From NCBI RefSeq assembly GCF_041624475.1, contig NZ_JBFJUX010000005.1, positions 62,001 to 126,000 of the forward strand: 64,000 nucleotides of DNA, in the 5' to 3' direction. Source of the stretch: Litorivivens sp041624475. GTDB lineage: Bacteria; Pseudomonadota; Gammaproteobacteria; Pseudomonadales; Spongiibacteraceae. The notes beneath the pieces were generated by a model. It had not been told where the DNA came from. It saw only the letters and a list, made by a program, of their open reading frames with translations, and did no database searches. Position 1 is the stretch's first letter. Each line of letters begins with the position of its first letter. This document shows, piece by piece, positions 17,187-26,062 of the stretch. The translations under genes were made by a program, and so were the position numbers.

Positions 17187-18254
17187 TTAGCGGTGATAGC
17201 GCTCTGACAATTCGCGAACACACTCAATAAAGGCGCCGGCATGGGCCGGGTCGACTTCCGGGGTAATACCGTGCCCCAAATTAAATACGTGCCCGGAACC
17301 TTCGCCGAAGCTTTCGAGAATGCTTGCCACTTCCTGACGGATTCGCGCCGGCGAGGCGTAGAGCATGGTCGGATCCATATTGCCCTGCAGAGCCACCTTG
17401 TCACCGATACGGCGACGGGCCTCACCGATATCAATGGTCCAGTCCAGCCCCACTGCCTGACAGCCGCTGGCAGCGATACTTTCCAGCCACAGCCCGCCAT
17501 TTTTGGTGAACAGAATACAGGGCACCTTGCGGCCATCCTGTTCCTTGATCAGACCATCCACAATTTTCTGCATATAGCGCAGTGAAAATTCCTGATAGCC
17601 CGCCGCACTCAGGGCACCGCCCCAGGTATCGAAAATCTGCACCGCTTGAGCGCCGGCCTTGATCTGACCGTTCAGGTAAGACACCACCGATTGCGCCAGT
17701 TTATCCAGCAGGCTGTGCATCAGCTCGGGCTGGTCATAGGCCAGCGCCTTGGTGGTGCGGAAATCCTTGGAGGAACCACCCTCAACCATATAAGTGGCTA
17801 GCGTCCAGGGGCTGCCTGAAAAGCCGATCAGCGGCACTCGCCCGTTCAGCTCGCGGCGAATGGTGCGCACCGCATCCATCACATAACCCAGATCCTTTTC
17901 CGGATCCGGCACCGGCAACGCATCCACATCGGCCTGGCTGCGAATAACCTTTTTGAATTTCGGGCCTTCACCCGTTTCAAAATACAGGCCCTGCCCCATG
18001 GCGTCGGGAATGGTCAGAATATCGGAAAACAGAATCGCCGCATCCAGCGGGTAGCGCTCCAGCGGCTGCAGAGTCACTTCGCAGGCCAGCTCCGGGTTCA
18101 TGCACAGCGACATGAAATCACCGGCCTTGCCGCGGGTGGCGCGATACTCGGGCAGATAGCGCCCAGCCTGGCGCATCATCCAGACCGGGGTGTAGTCGAC
18201 GGGCTCACGCAGCAGTGCGCGAAGGAAAGTATCGTTTTTTAAGGTGCTCGTCAC
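17187..18254 (-). CDS. hemE: Uroporphyrinogen decarboxylase HemE
   Basis: This cytosolic enzyme removes four carboxyl groups from uroporphyrinogen III to give coproporphyrinogen III in haem synthesis. The 355-residue protein carries both family signatures, PVWMMRQAGRYLPEYR near residue 23 and IGFSGSPWTLATYMVEGG near residue 143. The start is GTG at 18254, with GGAGCG upstream; the next methionine would remove the first active-site arginine region. It follows gltD, as in Pseudomonas, with an intergenic palindrome between them. Confidence 0.97.
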   Translation of the reverse strand: MTSTLKNDTFLRALLREPVDYTPVWMMRQAGRYLPEYRATRGKAGDFMSLCMNPELACEVTLQPLERYPLDAAILFSDILTIPDAMGQGLYFETGEGPKFKKVIRSQADVDALPVPDPEKDLGYVMDAVRTIRRELNGRVPLIGFSGSPWTLATYMVEGGSSKDFRTTKALAYDQPELMHSLLDKLAQSVVSYLNGQIKAGAQAVQIFDTWGGALSAAGYQEFSLRYMQKIVDGLIKEQDGRKVPCILFTKNGGLWLESIAASGCQAVGLDWTIDIGEARRRIGDKVALQGNMDPTMLYASPARIRQEVASILESFGEGSGHVFNLGHGITPEVDPAHAGAFIECVRELSERYHR

Positions 18255-18294
18255 GGTTGGCGCTCCGCCTGCAGATTTGGATGGGAGTTGGAGA

Positions 18295-18325
18295 GCGTCA
18301 GACGTCTGTCCTCAGACGTCTGACG
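18295..18325 (+). repeat. Intergenic palindromic repeat, copy C (perfect)
   Basis: CGTCAGACGTCTG-TCCT-CAGACGTCTGACG: thirteen-base arms with no mismatch. Each arm holds the ten-base palindrome CAGACGTCTG. It lies between gltD and hemE, has no T-run, and is the best-preserved member of the family seen at 9850 and 12746. Confidence 0.7.
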
Positions 18326-18332
18326 AAAAGGC

Positions 18333-19751
18333 TTAAACCTTCAGGTAATCCAGGATGCCTTCGGCAGCCTGACGCCCTTCCCAGATCGCGGTCACGACCA
18401 AATCAGAACCGCGCACCATATCGCCGCCAGCAAAGACTTTGTCGTTCGTGGTCTGGAACTTGTAGGCCTGCTCTTCCGGGGCGACAACGCCCTCCCAGTC
18501 ATTCAGATCAATACTGAAATCACCAAACCAGCTCGGCGGGCTCGGGCGGAAACCAAAAGCAATCAATACCAGATCGGCTGGGATAATCTCTTCGCTGCCG
18601 GGAATTTCTTCAGGACGACGGCGGCCGTTTTCATCGGGCTCACCCAAACGGGTTGTCACGACTTTAACGCCCTCCACCTTGTCACTTCCGACAATCGCAA
18701 CGGGCTGACGGTTGTAGAGAAACTGCACGCCCTCTTCCTTGGCGTTGGCCACTTCACGGCGTGAGCCAGGCATGTTTTCTTCGTCGCGGCGGTAAGCGCA
18801 AACCACGCTCTCCGCCCCTTGACGGATAGAGGTACGGTTACAGTCCATTGCGGTATCACCACCACCCAGCACAACCACTCGTTGCCCTCTCACATCAATG
18901 AAATCAGCCGCGTCTTTTTCCCAGCCCTGATTGCGATTCACGTTGGAGACCAGGAAGGGCAAGGCGTCATAGACACCCGGCAGGTCTTCGCCGCTGAAGC
19001 CACCCTTCATGGAGGTGTAGGTACCCATGCCCAGAAAAACGGCGTCATATTCGTCCATCAACTCCTGAGCAGTGATGTCTTTGCCCACTTCCGTGTTCAG
19101 GCGGAATTCAATTCCCATTTCCTCAAACACCTGACGGCGACGGGACATGACGGATTTTTCCAGCTTGAACTCGGGAATGCCGAAGGTCAGCAGGCCACCG
19201 ATTTCCGGGTATTTGTCGAAGACCACCGGTTTTACCCCGGCACGCACCAGCACATCGGCGCAACCGAGGCCCGCCGGGCCAGCGCCGATAACCGCGACTT
19301 TTTTGTCGGTCCAGACCCGCTCGGACAGATCCGGACGCCAGCCCATGGCCAGCGCGGTGTCGGCGATATACTTCTCAGTGGAGCCGATGGTCACCGCACC
19401 AAAACCGTCATTAAGGGTACAGGCGCCTTCACAGAGACGATCCTGCGGGCACACCCGGCCGCAGACTTCCGGCAGGGTATTGGTCTGGTGTGCCAGCTCG
19501 GCCGCCTCAAACAGGTTGCCCTCGCTGACCAGCTTCAGCCAGTTGGGAATGTAATTGTGTACCGGGCACTTCCATTCACAGTAAGGGTTACCACAGGCCA
19601 GACAGCGGTCTGCCTGCGAGGCAACCTGCTGCTCGCGGTAGGGCTCGTAAATTTCGACAAACTCAGCCTTGCGGACATCGATGGCTTTCTTGTCCGGATC
19701 TGCGCGACCGACATCGATAAACTGGAAATTGTTACTCTGACGTTCCGTCAT
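18333..19751 (-). CDS. gltD: Glutamate synthase (NADPH) small subunit GltD
   Basis: The 472-residue flavoprotein passes electrons from NADPH to the large subunit. The N-terminal part holds cysteines for [4Fe-4S] clusters (CLACGNPYCEWKCPVHN, CGRVCPQDRLCEGAC). The FAD site is VIGAGPAGLGCADVLVRAG and the NADPH site is VLGGGDTAMDCNRTS. Length and order of domains are normal. It follows gltB after 28 bases and precedes hemE. Confidence 0.97.
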   Translation of the reverse strand: MTERQSNNFQFIDVGRADPDKKAIDVRKAEFVEIYEPYREQQVASQADRCLACGNPYCEWKCPVHNYIPNWLKLVSEGNLFEAAELAHQTNTLPEVCGRVCPQDRLCEGACTLNDGFGAVTIGSTEKYIADTALAMGWRPDLSERVWTDKKVAVIGAGPAGLGCADVLVRAGVKPVVFDKYPEIGGLLTFGIPEFKLEKSVMSRRRQVFEEMGIEFRLNTEVGKDITAQELMDEYDAVFLGMGTYTSMKGGFSGEDLPGVYDALPFLVSNVNRNQGWEKDAADFIDVRGQRVVVLGGGDTAMDCNRTSIRQGAESVVCAYRRDEENMPGSRREVANAKEEGVQFLYNRQPVAIVGSDKVEGVKVVTTRLGEPDENGRRRPEEIPGSEEIIPADLVLIAFGFRPSPPSWFGDFSIDLNDWEGVVAPEEQAYKFQTTNDKVFAGGDMVRGSDLVVTAIWEGRQAAEGILDYLKV

Positions 19752-19779
19752 AAAATTACCTCAATCCTCTCCGCTCAAC

Positions 19780-22700
19780 TTATTCCGGGCGCTGGCGGGT
19801 GCTGGCCAGCAGGGCGCCCAGACTGGCCGCCTTGGGTTTCACCATCCAGAATTTGGCAATGTAGTCGGAGAAGTTCTCCAGAAGTTCTGCACCCCAGGCA
19901 GAGCCGGTTTCGGCTACAAATTCCTGGATATTGGCGCGCAGATGCGAGCGATAAGCCTCCATCGACTCGGATGTAATCCGGCAGATTTCCACCAGCTCGC
20001 TGTTGTAACGATCGACAAAACGATGTTCAAGATCGAGCACATAGGCGAAACCGCCGGTCATACCGGCACCGAAGTTAACCCCGGTCGGGCCGAGTACGGT
20101 GATGTTGCCGCCGGTCATGTATTCGCAGCAATGGTCACCCGTACCTTCGACAACCGCATGGGCGCCCGAGTTTCGCACGCCAAAGCGCTCACCGGCGCGA
20201 CCGCTGGCAAACAGGCGGCCACCCGTGGCACCGTAGAGGCAGGTGTTGCCGATAATCGCGGTATCCTGGGACGCAAAGCGGCTGCCCTTGGGCGGATAGA
20301 TCACCAGTTTGCCGCCGGCCATGCCCTTGCCGACGTAGTCGTTGGCGTCGCCTTCCAGGTACATATTCAGGCCGCCCGCATTCCACACCCCAAAGCTCTG
20401 GCCACTGGTACCGGTCAGGCGCAGGGTAATGGGCGCATCATTCATGCCGTCATTGCCGTAGCGTTTGGCGATCTCGCCGGACAAACGCGCACCAATCGAG
20501 CGATCGCAGTTGGTGACGGTGAATTCAAACTCACCGCCGCGCTTGTTTTCAATTGCATCGATGGTCGCCGCCACCATGGCCTCGGCTTTCTCACCCTTGT
20601 CAAAGGGCGCATTGAGGGCCACCTGGCAGAACTCGGGCTGCCCTTCGGCTTCAGCGTCTTTATGCAGAATCGGCGACAGGTCGAGCTTACCGTGTTTTTC
20701 AGTAGCGCCGGCGTGCTGCTCCAGCAAATCAGTGCGGCCAATCAGTTCATCTATGGTGCGAATACCGAGGCTGGCCATCAGCTCGCGGGTTTCCATGGCC
20801 ATAAAGGTAAAGAAGTTGACCACCATGTCGACGGTGCCGATAAAGTGCTCGTCGCGCAGACGTCCATCCTGGGTAGCTACCCCGGTGGCGCAGTTGTTCA
20901 GGTGACAGATACGCAGGTATTTACAACCCAGCGCCACCATCGGCGTGGTACCAAAGCCAAAGCTTTCGGCGCCGAGAATAGCCGCTTTCACCACGTCCAG
21001 ACCGGTCTTCAGGCCACCGTCGGTCTGCACCCGCACCATACCGCGCAGACCATTGCCGCGCAGGGTCTGCTGGGCTTCGGCAAGTCCGAGCTCCCAGGGC
21101 GAACCGGCGTAACGAATGGAGGTAATCGGGCTGGCGGCGGTACCGCCGTCGTAACCGGAAATGGTGATCAGGTCCGCATAGGCCTTGGCCACACCGGCCG
21201 CAATCGTGCCGACGCCAGGCTCGGAGACCAGTTTCACGGACACCAGCGCATCCGGATTGACCTGCTTCAGGTCAAAGATCAGCTGGGCCAGATCCTCAAT
21301 CGAATAGATATCGTGGTGCGGCGGCGGCGAAATCAGCGTAACACCCGGCACCGAATAACGCAGACGCGCGATCAGTTCATTGACCTTGCCGCCGGGCAGC
21401 TGACCGCCCTCGCCGGGCTTGGCGCCCTGTGCCACCTTGATCTGCAGCACCTCGGCATTCACCAGATAGTGCGGAGTAACACCAAAGCGGCCCGAAGCAA
21501 CCTGCTTGATCTTGGAGTTGCGCTCGGTACCGTAGCGGGCAGGATCTTCACCTCCCTCACCGGAATTTGAACGACCCCCGAGACGGTTCATGGCTGTCGC
21601 CAGTGCCTCGTGAGCCTCTGGGCTCAGCGCGCCCAGCGACATCCCGGCCGAATCAAAACGCGGCAGGATATTTTCGATCGGTTCAACTTCATCCAGCGGA
21701 ATCGGCTTCGCATCTTTCAGTTTCAGCAGGTCGCGCAGTGTCGCCACCGGGCGCTCGTTGACCAGTTTGCTGTAACTCTTCCAGCGGGTGTAGTCGCCGG
21801 TTTGCACCGCATCCTGCAGCCCTTTAACCACATCCGGGTTAAAGCTGTGGAATTCCTGACCGTGGACAAACTTCAGCTGACCACCGGGACTGATCGGCTT
21901 GCGCGGAATCCAGGCGACGGTAGCCAGTGCTTCCTGATCTTTCTGCAGCTCGGCAAAGTTCGGCCCTTTGATCCGACTGGCGGTGCCGCGGAAGCAGCGC
22001 TCAACCACCTCGTCGTCGAGACCGATAATTTCAAACAGCTGGGCGCCGCGATAGGACGCGATGGTGGAAATCCCCATTTTCGAGAGGATTTTCATCAAGC
22101 CCTTGTTGATGCCTTTGCGATAAGCGGTGTGGCACTCGTTGGTGTCGCCCACCAGCTCACCCGTGCGCAGCATGTCGTTAATGACACTGAAGGCCATATA
22201 GGGGTAGACCGCGGTTGCACCATAACCAAACAGGCAGGCCAGCTGATGCGAGTCGCGGGCGCTGCCGGACTCCACCACAATATTGGCGTCACAGCGCAAG
22301 CCTTGCTTGATCAGGTGATGGTGAACCGCACCGGTCGCCATCAGCGAGTGAATCGCCAGCAGGCCGGGCTCGATGCCCCGATCACTCAACAGCAGCAGGG
22401 TTTTGCCATTGTTAACCGCAGCTACCGCCTGCTCGCACAGATTGTCTATCGCGCTGCGCAGATCAGTGATCGCTGGATCGTAGGTCAGATCAAGACGCGC
22501 CACCGCAAAATTCGGGTTGTTCAATTCCAGCAGTCGCTGGAACTTGTCTGGAGACAGTACCGGGCTCGACAGAATCAGGCGCTCGGCGTGATCGGCGGTC
22601 TCTTCAAAAATATTCTTTTCCCGACCGAGGCAGGTTTCCAGACTCATAACGATCGCCTCGCGCAGCGGGTCGATCGGCGGGTTAGTCACCTGGGCAAATT

Positions 22701-24225
22701 TCTGCCGGAAATAGTCGTACAACGGGCGCTCCTGCCGGGACAGCACCGCCATGGGCGTGTCGTCCCCCATGGAACCGACCGCTTCATTGCCGGACTCCGC
22801 CAGCGGGCTCAGTACCTGCTCTCGCTCCTCAAAGCTGACCTGGAAGTACTTCTGGAAGGCCTTGAGCTGCTCCTTGCCCACCAAGTCGGGCACCAGCGAG
22901 GTGGACAGAGTCGACTCCATACGAGTGGCGTGTTCTTTCAGCCATTTTTTGTAGGGCTGCTGGGTTTTCAACTGGGCGTCGACATCCGGAGTGTGCATCA
23001 CCTCGCCGGTTTCGGTATCCACCACCAGAATCTGGCCGGGGCCAACACGCCCTTTGGCAATCACGTCTTCCGGTTTGTAATTGTAGGTCCCAATCTCCGA
23101 GGCCAGCGTAATAAAGCCGTCAGTGGTCGTAACCCAGCGCGCCGGACGCAGACCGTTGCGGTCCAGCATACACACCGCGTAGCGACCGTCGGTCAGTACA
23201 ATACCGGCCGGCCCGTCCCAGGGCTCCATGTGCATGGAGTTGTATTCGTAGAAAGCCTTCAGGTCGGCATCCATATGCTCCATGTTCTGCCAGGCCGGCG
23301 GCACCAGCATGCGCACGGCGCGGAACAGGGGCATGCCGCCGGCTACCAGCAACTCCAGCATGTTATCGAGGCTGGAGGAGTCTGAGCCGGTGCGATTGAC
23401 CAGCGGCGCAATGCTCTCAATATCAGGCAGCAACGGGCTGGAGAATTTGGCCGAACGCGCCTCAGCCCAGTTGCGGTTACCCTCAATGGTATTGATCTCA
23501 CCGTTGTGCGCCAGCATGCGGAAGGGCTGGGCCAGCGGCCAACGCGGCGCCGTATTGGTGGAGAAGCGCTGGTGGAAAACACAAATTGCTGTTTCCAGAC
23601 GCGCATCACCCAGGTCAGGGTAAAACTTGGGCAGGTCCACGGGCATCATCAGGCCCTTGTAGGACAGGACCGATGAGGACAGGCTGCAGATGTAGAAATC
23701 CGGGTCGTTTTGCAGGGCATTTTCAACTCGACGACGCACCACGTAGAGTTTGGTGGCCAGATTCTTGTCGCTGCTCGCATCACTGTTGATAAAAACCTGC
23801 TCAATGCGCGGCAGGCTGGCAATGGCGATTTCACCGCACACGGAGGGGTCGTGTGGCACTTCGCGCCAACCCACGCACTCCAGGCCTTGCTCCACCAGAG
23901 CATCAACCACAGCGGTGCGCGCCGCTTCCGCCTTGGCGGCGTCCTTGCTCAGGAAAATCTGGCCAATGCCGTAGACATTGTTGAGTTCGACTGAAAAAGT
24001 TTCCCGGGCGAGTGTGCGCAGAAAGCTGTCAGGCTTTTTCAGCAACAGACCGCAACCATCACCGGTTTTGCCATCGGCCGCGATACCCCCGCGATGCGTC
24101 ATGCACGTCAGGGATTCAATGGCCGTCTGCAACAACTTGTGGCTCGGCTCGCCTTGCATGTGGGCAATAAGGCCGAAACCACAGTTATCACGCACGTCCT
24201 CAGGTCTGTACAGGCCTGTACTCAT
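19780..24225 (-). CDS. gltB: Glutamate synthase (NADPH) large subunit GltB
   Basis: At 1481 residues this is the normal GOGAT alpha chain. It transfers the glutamine amide to 2-oxoglutarate, giving two glutamates. The start MSTGLYRPEDVRDNCGFGL places Cys15 as the N-terminal nucleophile of the amidotransferase after removal of a short propeptide. The synthase domain includes GRSNSGEGGEDPARY and, near residue 1110, the 3Fe-4S ligands CKYLRICHLNNCATG. The C-terminal glycine-rich beta-helix is present. A promoter lies about 90 bases upstream. In Pseudomonas a damX-like gene separates gltB from aroB, but not here. Confidence 0.98.
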   Translation of the reverse strand: MSTGLYRPEDVRDNCGFGLIAHMQGEPSHKLLQTAIESLTCMTHRGGIAADGKTGDGCGLLLKKPDSFLRTLARETFSVELNNVYGIGQIFLSKDAAKAEAARTAVVDALVEQGLECVGWREVPHDPSVCGEIAIASLPRIEQVFINSDASSDKNLATKLYVVRRRVENALQNDPDFYICSLSSSVLSYKGLMMPVDLPKFYPDLGDARLETAICVFHQRFSTNTAPRWPLAQPFRMLAHNGEINTIEGNRNWAEARSAKFSSPLLPDIESIAPLVNRTGSDSSSLDNMLELLVAGGMPLFRAVRMLVPPAWQNMEHMDADLKAFYEYNSMHMEPWDGPAGIVLTDGRYAVCMLDRNGLRPARWVTTTDGFITLASEIGTYNYKPEDVIAKGRVGPGQILVVDTETGEVMHTPDVDAQLKTQQPYKKWLKEHATRMESTLSTSLVPDLVGKEQLKAFQKYFQVSFEEREQVLSPLAESGNEAVGSMGDDTPMAVLSRQERPLYDYFRQKFAQVTNPPIDPLREAIVMSLETCLGREKNIFEETADHAERLILSSPVLSPDKFQRLLELNNPNFAVARLDLTYDPAITDLRSAIDNLCEQAVAAVNNGKTLLLLSDRGIEPGLLAIHSLMATGAVHHHLIKQGLRCDANIVVESGSARDSHQLACLFGYGATAVYPYMAFSVINDMLRTGELVGDTNECHTAYRKGINKGLMKILSKMGISTIASYRGAQLFEIIGLDDEVVERCFRGTASRIKGPNFAELQKDQEALATVAWIPRKPISPGGQLKFVHGQEFHSFNPDVVKGLQDAVQTGDYTRWKSYSKLVNERPVATLRDLLKLKDAKPIPLDEVEPIENILPRFDSAGMSLGALSPEAHEALATAMNRLGGRSNSGEGGEDPARYGTERNSKIKQVASGRFGVTPHYLVNAEVLQIKVAQGAKPGEGGQLPGGKVNELIARLRYSVPGVTLISPPPHHDIYSIEDLAQLIFDLKQVNPDALVSVKLVSEPGVGTIAAGVAKAYADLITISGYDGGTAASPITSIRYAGSPWELGLAEAQQTLRGNGLRGMVRVQTDGGLKTGLDVVKAAILGAESFGFGTTPMVALGCKYLRICHLNNCATGVATQDGRLRDEHFIGTVDMVVNFFTFMAMETRELMASLGIRTIDELIGRTDLLEQHAGATEKHGKLDLSPILHKDAEAEGQPEFCQVALNAPFDKGEKAEAMVAATIDAIENKRGGEFEFTVTNCDRSIGARLSGEIAKRYGNDGMNDAPITLRLTGTSGQSFGVWNAGGLNMYLEGDANDYVGKGMAGGKLVIYPPKGSRFASQDTAIIGNTCLYGATGGRLFASGRAGERFGVRNSGAHAVVEGTGDHCCEYMTGGNITVLGPTGVNFGAGMTGGFAYVLDLEHRFVDRYNSELVEICRITSESMEAYRSHLRANIQEFVAETGSAWGAELLENFSDYIAKFWMVKPKAASLGALLASTRQRPE

Positions 24226-24316
24226 AAATCGACTCTCGTAAAAAACTCAGAAAATCAGAAAGATAGCTAGCAATTCTGCGCCCCGGCAAACCCAGTCGCC
24301 GGAAAAAAGGAGGGAC

Positions 24317-24345
24317 ATTCTACACGGCTGGCGCAGAAGCGACAA
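24317..24345 (-). promoter_or_regulatory. Candidate gltB promoter
   Basis: TTGTCG (24340-24345) and TAGAAT (24317-24322) are 17 bases apart on the minus strand, matching four and five of six consensus bases. The remaining gap between aroB and gltB (24226-24419) holds no reading frame of note and no convincing terminator. Confidence 0.5.
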
Positions 24346-24419
24346 ATTAGCCGGCGGAATAGCCAGAATAACACAGGTTTTTTGCTTTACAAACAGTCAC
24401 TTATAAAGCAGCACCGGTT

Positions 24420-25493
24420 TCAGCGCAGGGCCTCAATGGCACCGACAACCTGCGCCTGGTCGACCTCATCGGTAACGATGGCCTCACCCAGTCGACGCAA
24501 CAGCACCAGTCGCAAACGGCCATCCAGCACTTTCTTGTCCCTGGCCATCAGACCCAGGAATTGCTCGGCGCTCATATCGGCCGGGGGCTTGAGTGGCAAC
24601 TGGGCACGTTTGAGCAGGCCCGCCAGGCGTTCTACTTCTTCCTCGGCAATCCAGCCCAAATCTGCCGACAGGCGCGCCGCCATCAGCATGCCCGTTGCTA
24701 CCGCTTCGCCGTGGAGCCAGCGGCCATAGCCGGTGGCGGTTTCAATGGCATGGCCGAAGGTGTGGCCCAGGTTCAAAATGGCCCGGCGGCCACCTTCGCG
24801 CTCATCTTCCGCCACAACCCGGGCCTTGTTCTCACAGGAACGCAATATGGCCTCAGCCAGCAGCTCCGTGTCACGGGCCAGCAGGCCGTCCCAGTTTGCT
24901 TCAAGCCAGTTATAAAAAGGCAGGTCCGCAATCAGCCCGTACTTCAGCACCTCAGCCAGCCCGGCCGCAAACTCTCGCGCCGGCAGGGTCGCCAGGGTGT
25001 TGGTGTCGATAATGACGCATTCGGGCTGGTAGAACGCGCCGATCATATTCTTGCCGAGAGCGTGGTTCACCCCGGTCTTGCCCCCGACCGAGGAATCCAC
25101 CATCGACAGCAGGGTTGTCGGCAACTGAATAAAGGGCACCCCGCGCTGGTAGCAGGCAGCGGCAAAGCCCGTCATATCACCAACCACCCCGCCACCAAGG
25201 GCTATCAGCGTGGTTTTGCGGGTGTGATTGTCTTCCAGAAGCCGGTCAAAAATCTGATTCAGCGTCGACAGGGTTTTGTGCTCTTCGCCATCCGGCAGGG
25301 TTACCACACTGACCCGTTTACCATCCAGCCGCGCCAGAACTCTCTCCAGATAGAGCGGCGCAATGGTCTCATTGGTGACCACGCAGGCCTGATTCCCTGC
25401 AATAAAAGCCGGCCAGTCGTTTTCAGCCAGCAAGGCAGGGGCGATACGGATGGGGTAGCTGCGCTCACCCAGATCGAGAGTCAATTCACGCAT
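24420..25493 (-). CDS. aroB: 3-dehydroquinate synthase AroB
   Basis: The second enzyme of the shikimate pathway converts DAHP to 3-dehydroquinate using NAD and a metal ion. The 357-residue protein has the NAD-binding GGGVVGDMTGFAAACYQRG, the substrate motif DSSVGGKTGVNH and the metal-ligand region LNLGHTFGHAIE. It lies 50 bases downstream of aroK on the same strand, a long-conserved gammaproteobacterial pair. Confidence 0.97.
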   Translation of the reverse strand: MRELTLDLGERSYPIRIAPALLAENDWPAFIAGNQACVVTNETIAPLYLERVLARLDGKRVSVVTLPDGEEHKTLSTLNQIFDRLLEDNHTRKTTLIALGGGVVGDMTGFAAACYQRGVPFIQLPTTLLSMVDSSVGGKTGVNHALGKNMIGAFYQPECVIIDTNTLATLPAREFAAGLAEVLKYGLIADLPFYNWLEANWDGLLARDTELLAEAILRSCENKARVVAEDEREGGRRAILNLGHTFGHAIETATGYGRWLHGEAVATGMLMAARLSADLGWIAEEEVERLAGLLKRAQLPLKPPADMSAEQFLGLMARDKKVLDGRLRLVLLRRLGEAIVTDEVDQAQVVGAIEALR

Positions 25494-25543
25494 GAAAGAT
25501 TTCTGGTGTGGAAAAGGCGCTATTGTAGCGTTTTCGAGCTAGC

Positions 25544-26050
25544 TCAGGCCAGTTGCCGGCGGATTTCATTTGCGACCGCGCGCGGACTGCGGCCGTCGGT
25601 ATTAACGATGATATCAGCCACGTCCCGGTAGAGCGGGTCGCGAATCGCCATCAATTCTTCCAGCACTTTGCGCGGATTGGCATTCTGCAGCAAGGGCCGT
25701 TTCTTGTCCTTGGCAGTGCGCCGCACCTGCTCATCGACTGAGGCATAGAGGTAAACCACCATGCCGCGAGCCATCAGCTCGCGATTTTCTGCGCGGCCAA
25801 CCACCCCGCCTCCGGTAGAGACGAGCACGCCGTCGAGCTGCGACAGGGCTTCGATCATGGCCGTTTCCCGATCGCGAAAACCGGCCTCGCCTTCCTTGTC
25901 GAAAATCCAGGGAATATCGACGCCGCTGCGCTCTTCTATCTCACGGTCGGCGTCACGAAAGTCCAGCTGCAGATCGTCGGCCAGCAGCCGACCAATGGTG
26001 CTCTTGCCAGCCCCCATCGGGCCGACAAGGAACACGCGAGGATGCTTCAT
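25544..26050 (-). CDS. aroK: Shikimate kinase AroK
   Basis: A 168-residue P-loop kinase that phosphorylates shikimate at the 3-hydroxyl. Walker A is VGPMGAGKSTIGR at residues 9-21, the substrate-binding region includes DREIEERSG and FRDRE, and STGGGVV is the third site. It follows pilQ by 12 bases, so it is probably transcribed from the pilM promoter as well, as in Pseudomonas. Confidence 0.97.
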   Translation of the reverse strand: MKHPRVFLVGPMGAGKSTIGRLLADDLQLDFRDADREIEERSGVDIPWIFDKEGEAGFRDRETAMIEALSQLDGVLVSTGGGVVGRAENRELMARGMVVYLYASVDEQVRRTAKDKKRPLLQNANPRKVLEELMAIRDPLYRDVADIIVNTDGRSPRAVANEIRRQLA

Positions 26051-26062
26051 AAGCTATAACGT

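Noticed and set aside
19942..21570. 542-codon open frame on the plus strand opposite gltB
   Set aside because: Same reason: a shadow of gltB, low-complexity translation rich in His, Gly and Arg, and no ribosome site.
21610..23385. 591-codon open frame on the plus strand opposite gltB
   Set aside because: The gltB frame is fully accounted for by a known 1481-residue enzyme. The antisense frame arises from GC-rich codon bias and has no recognisable domain.
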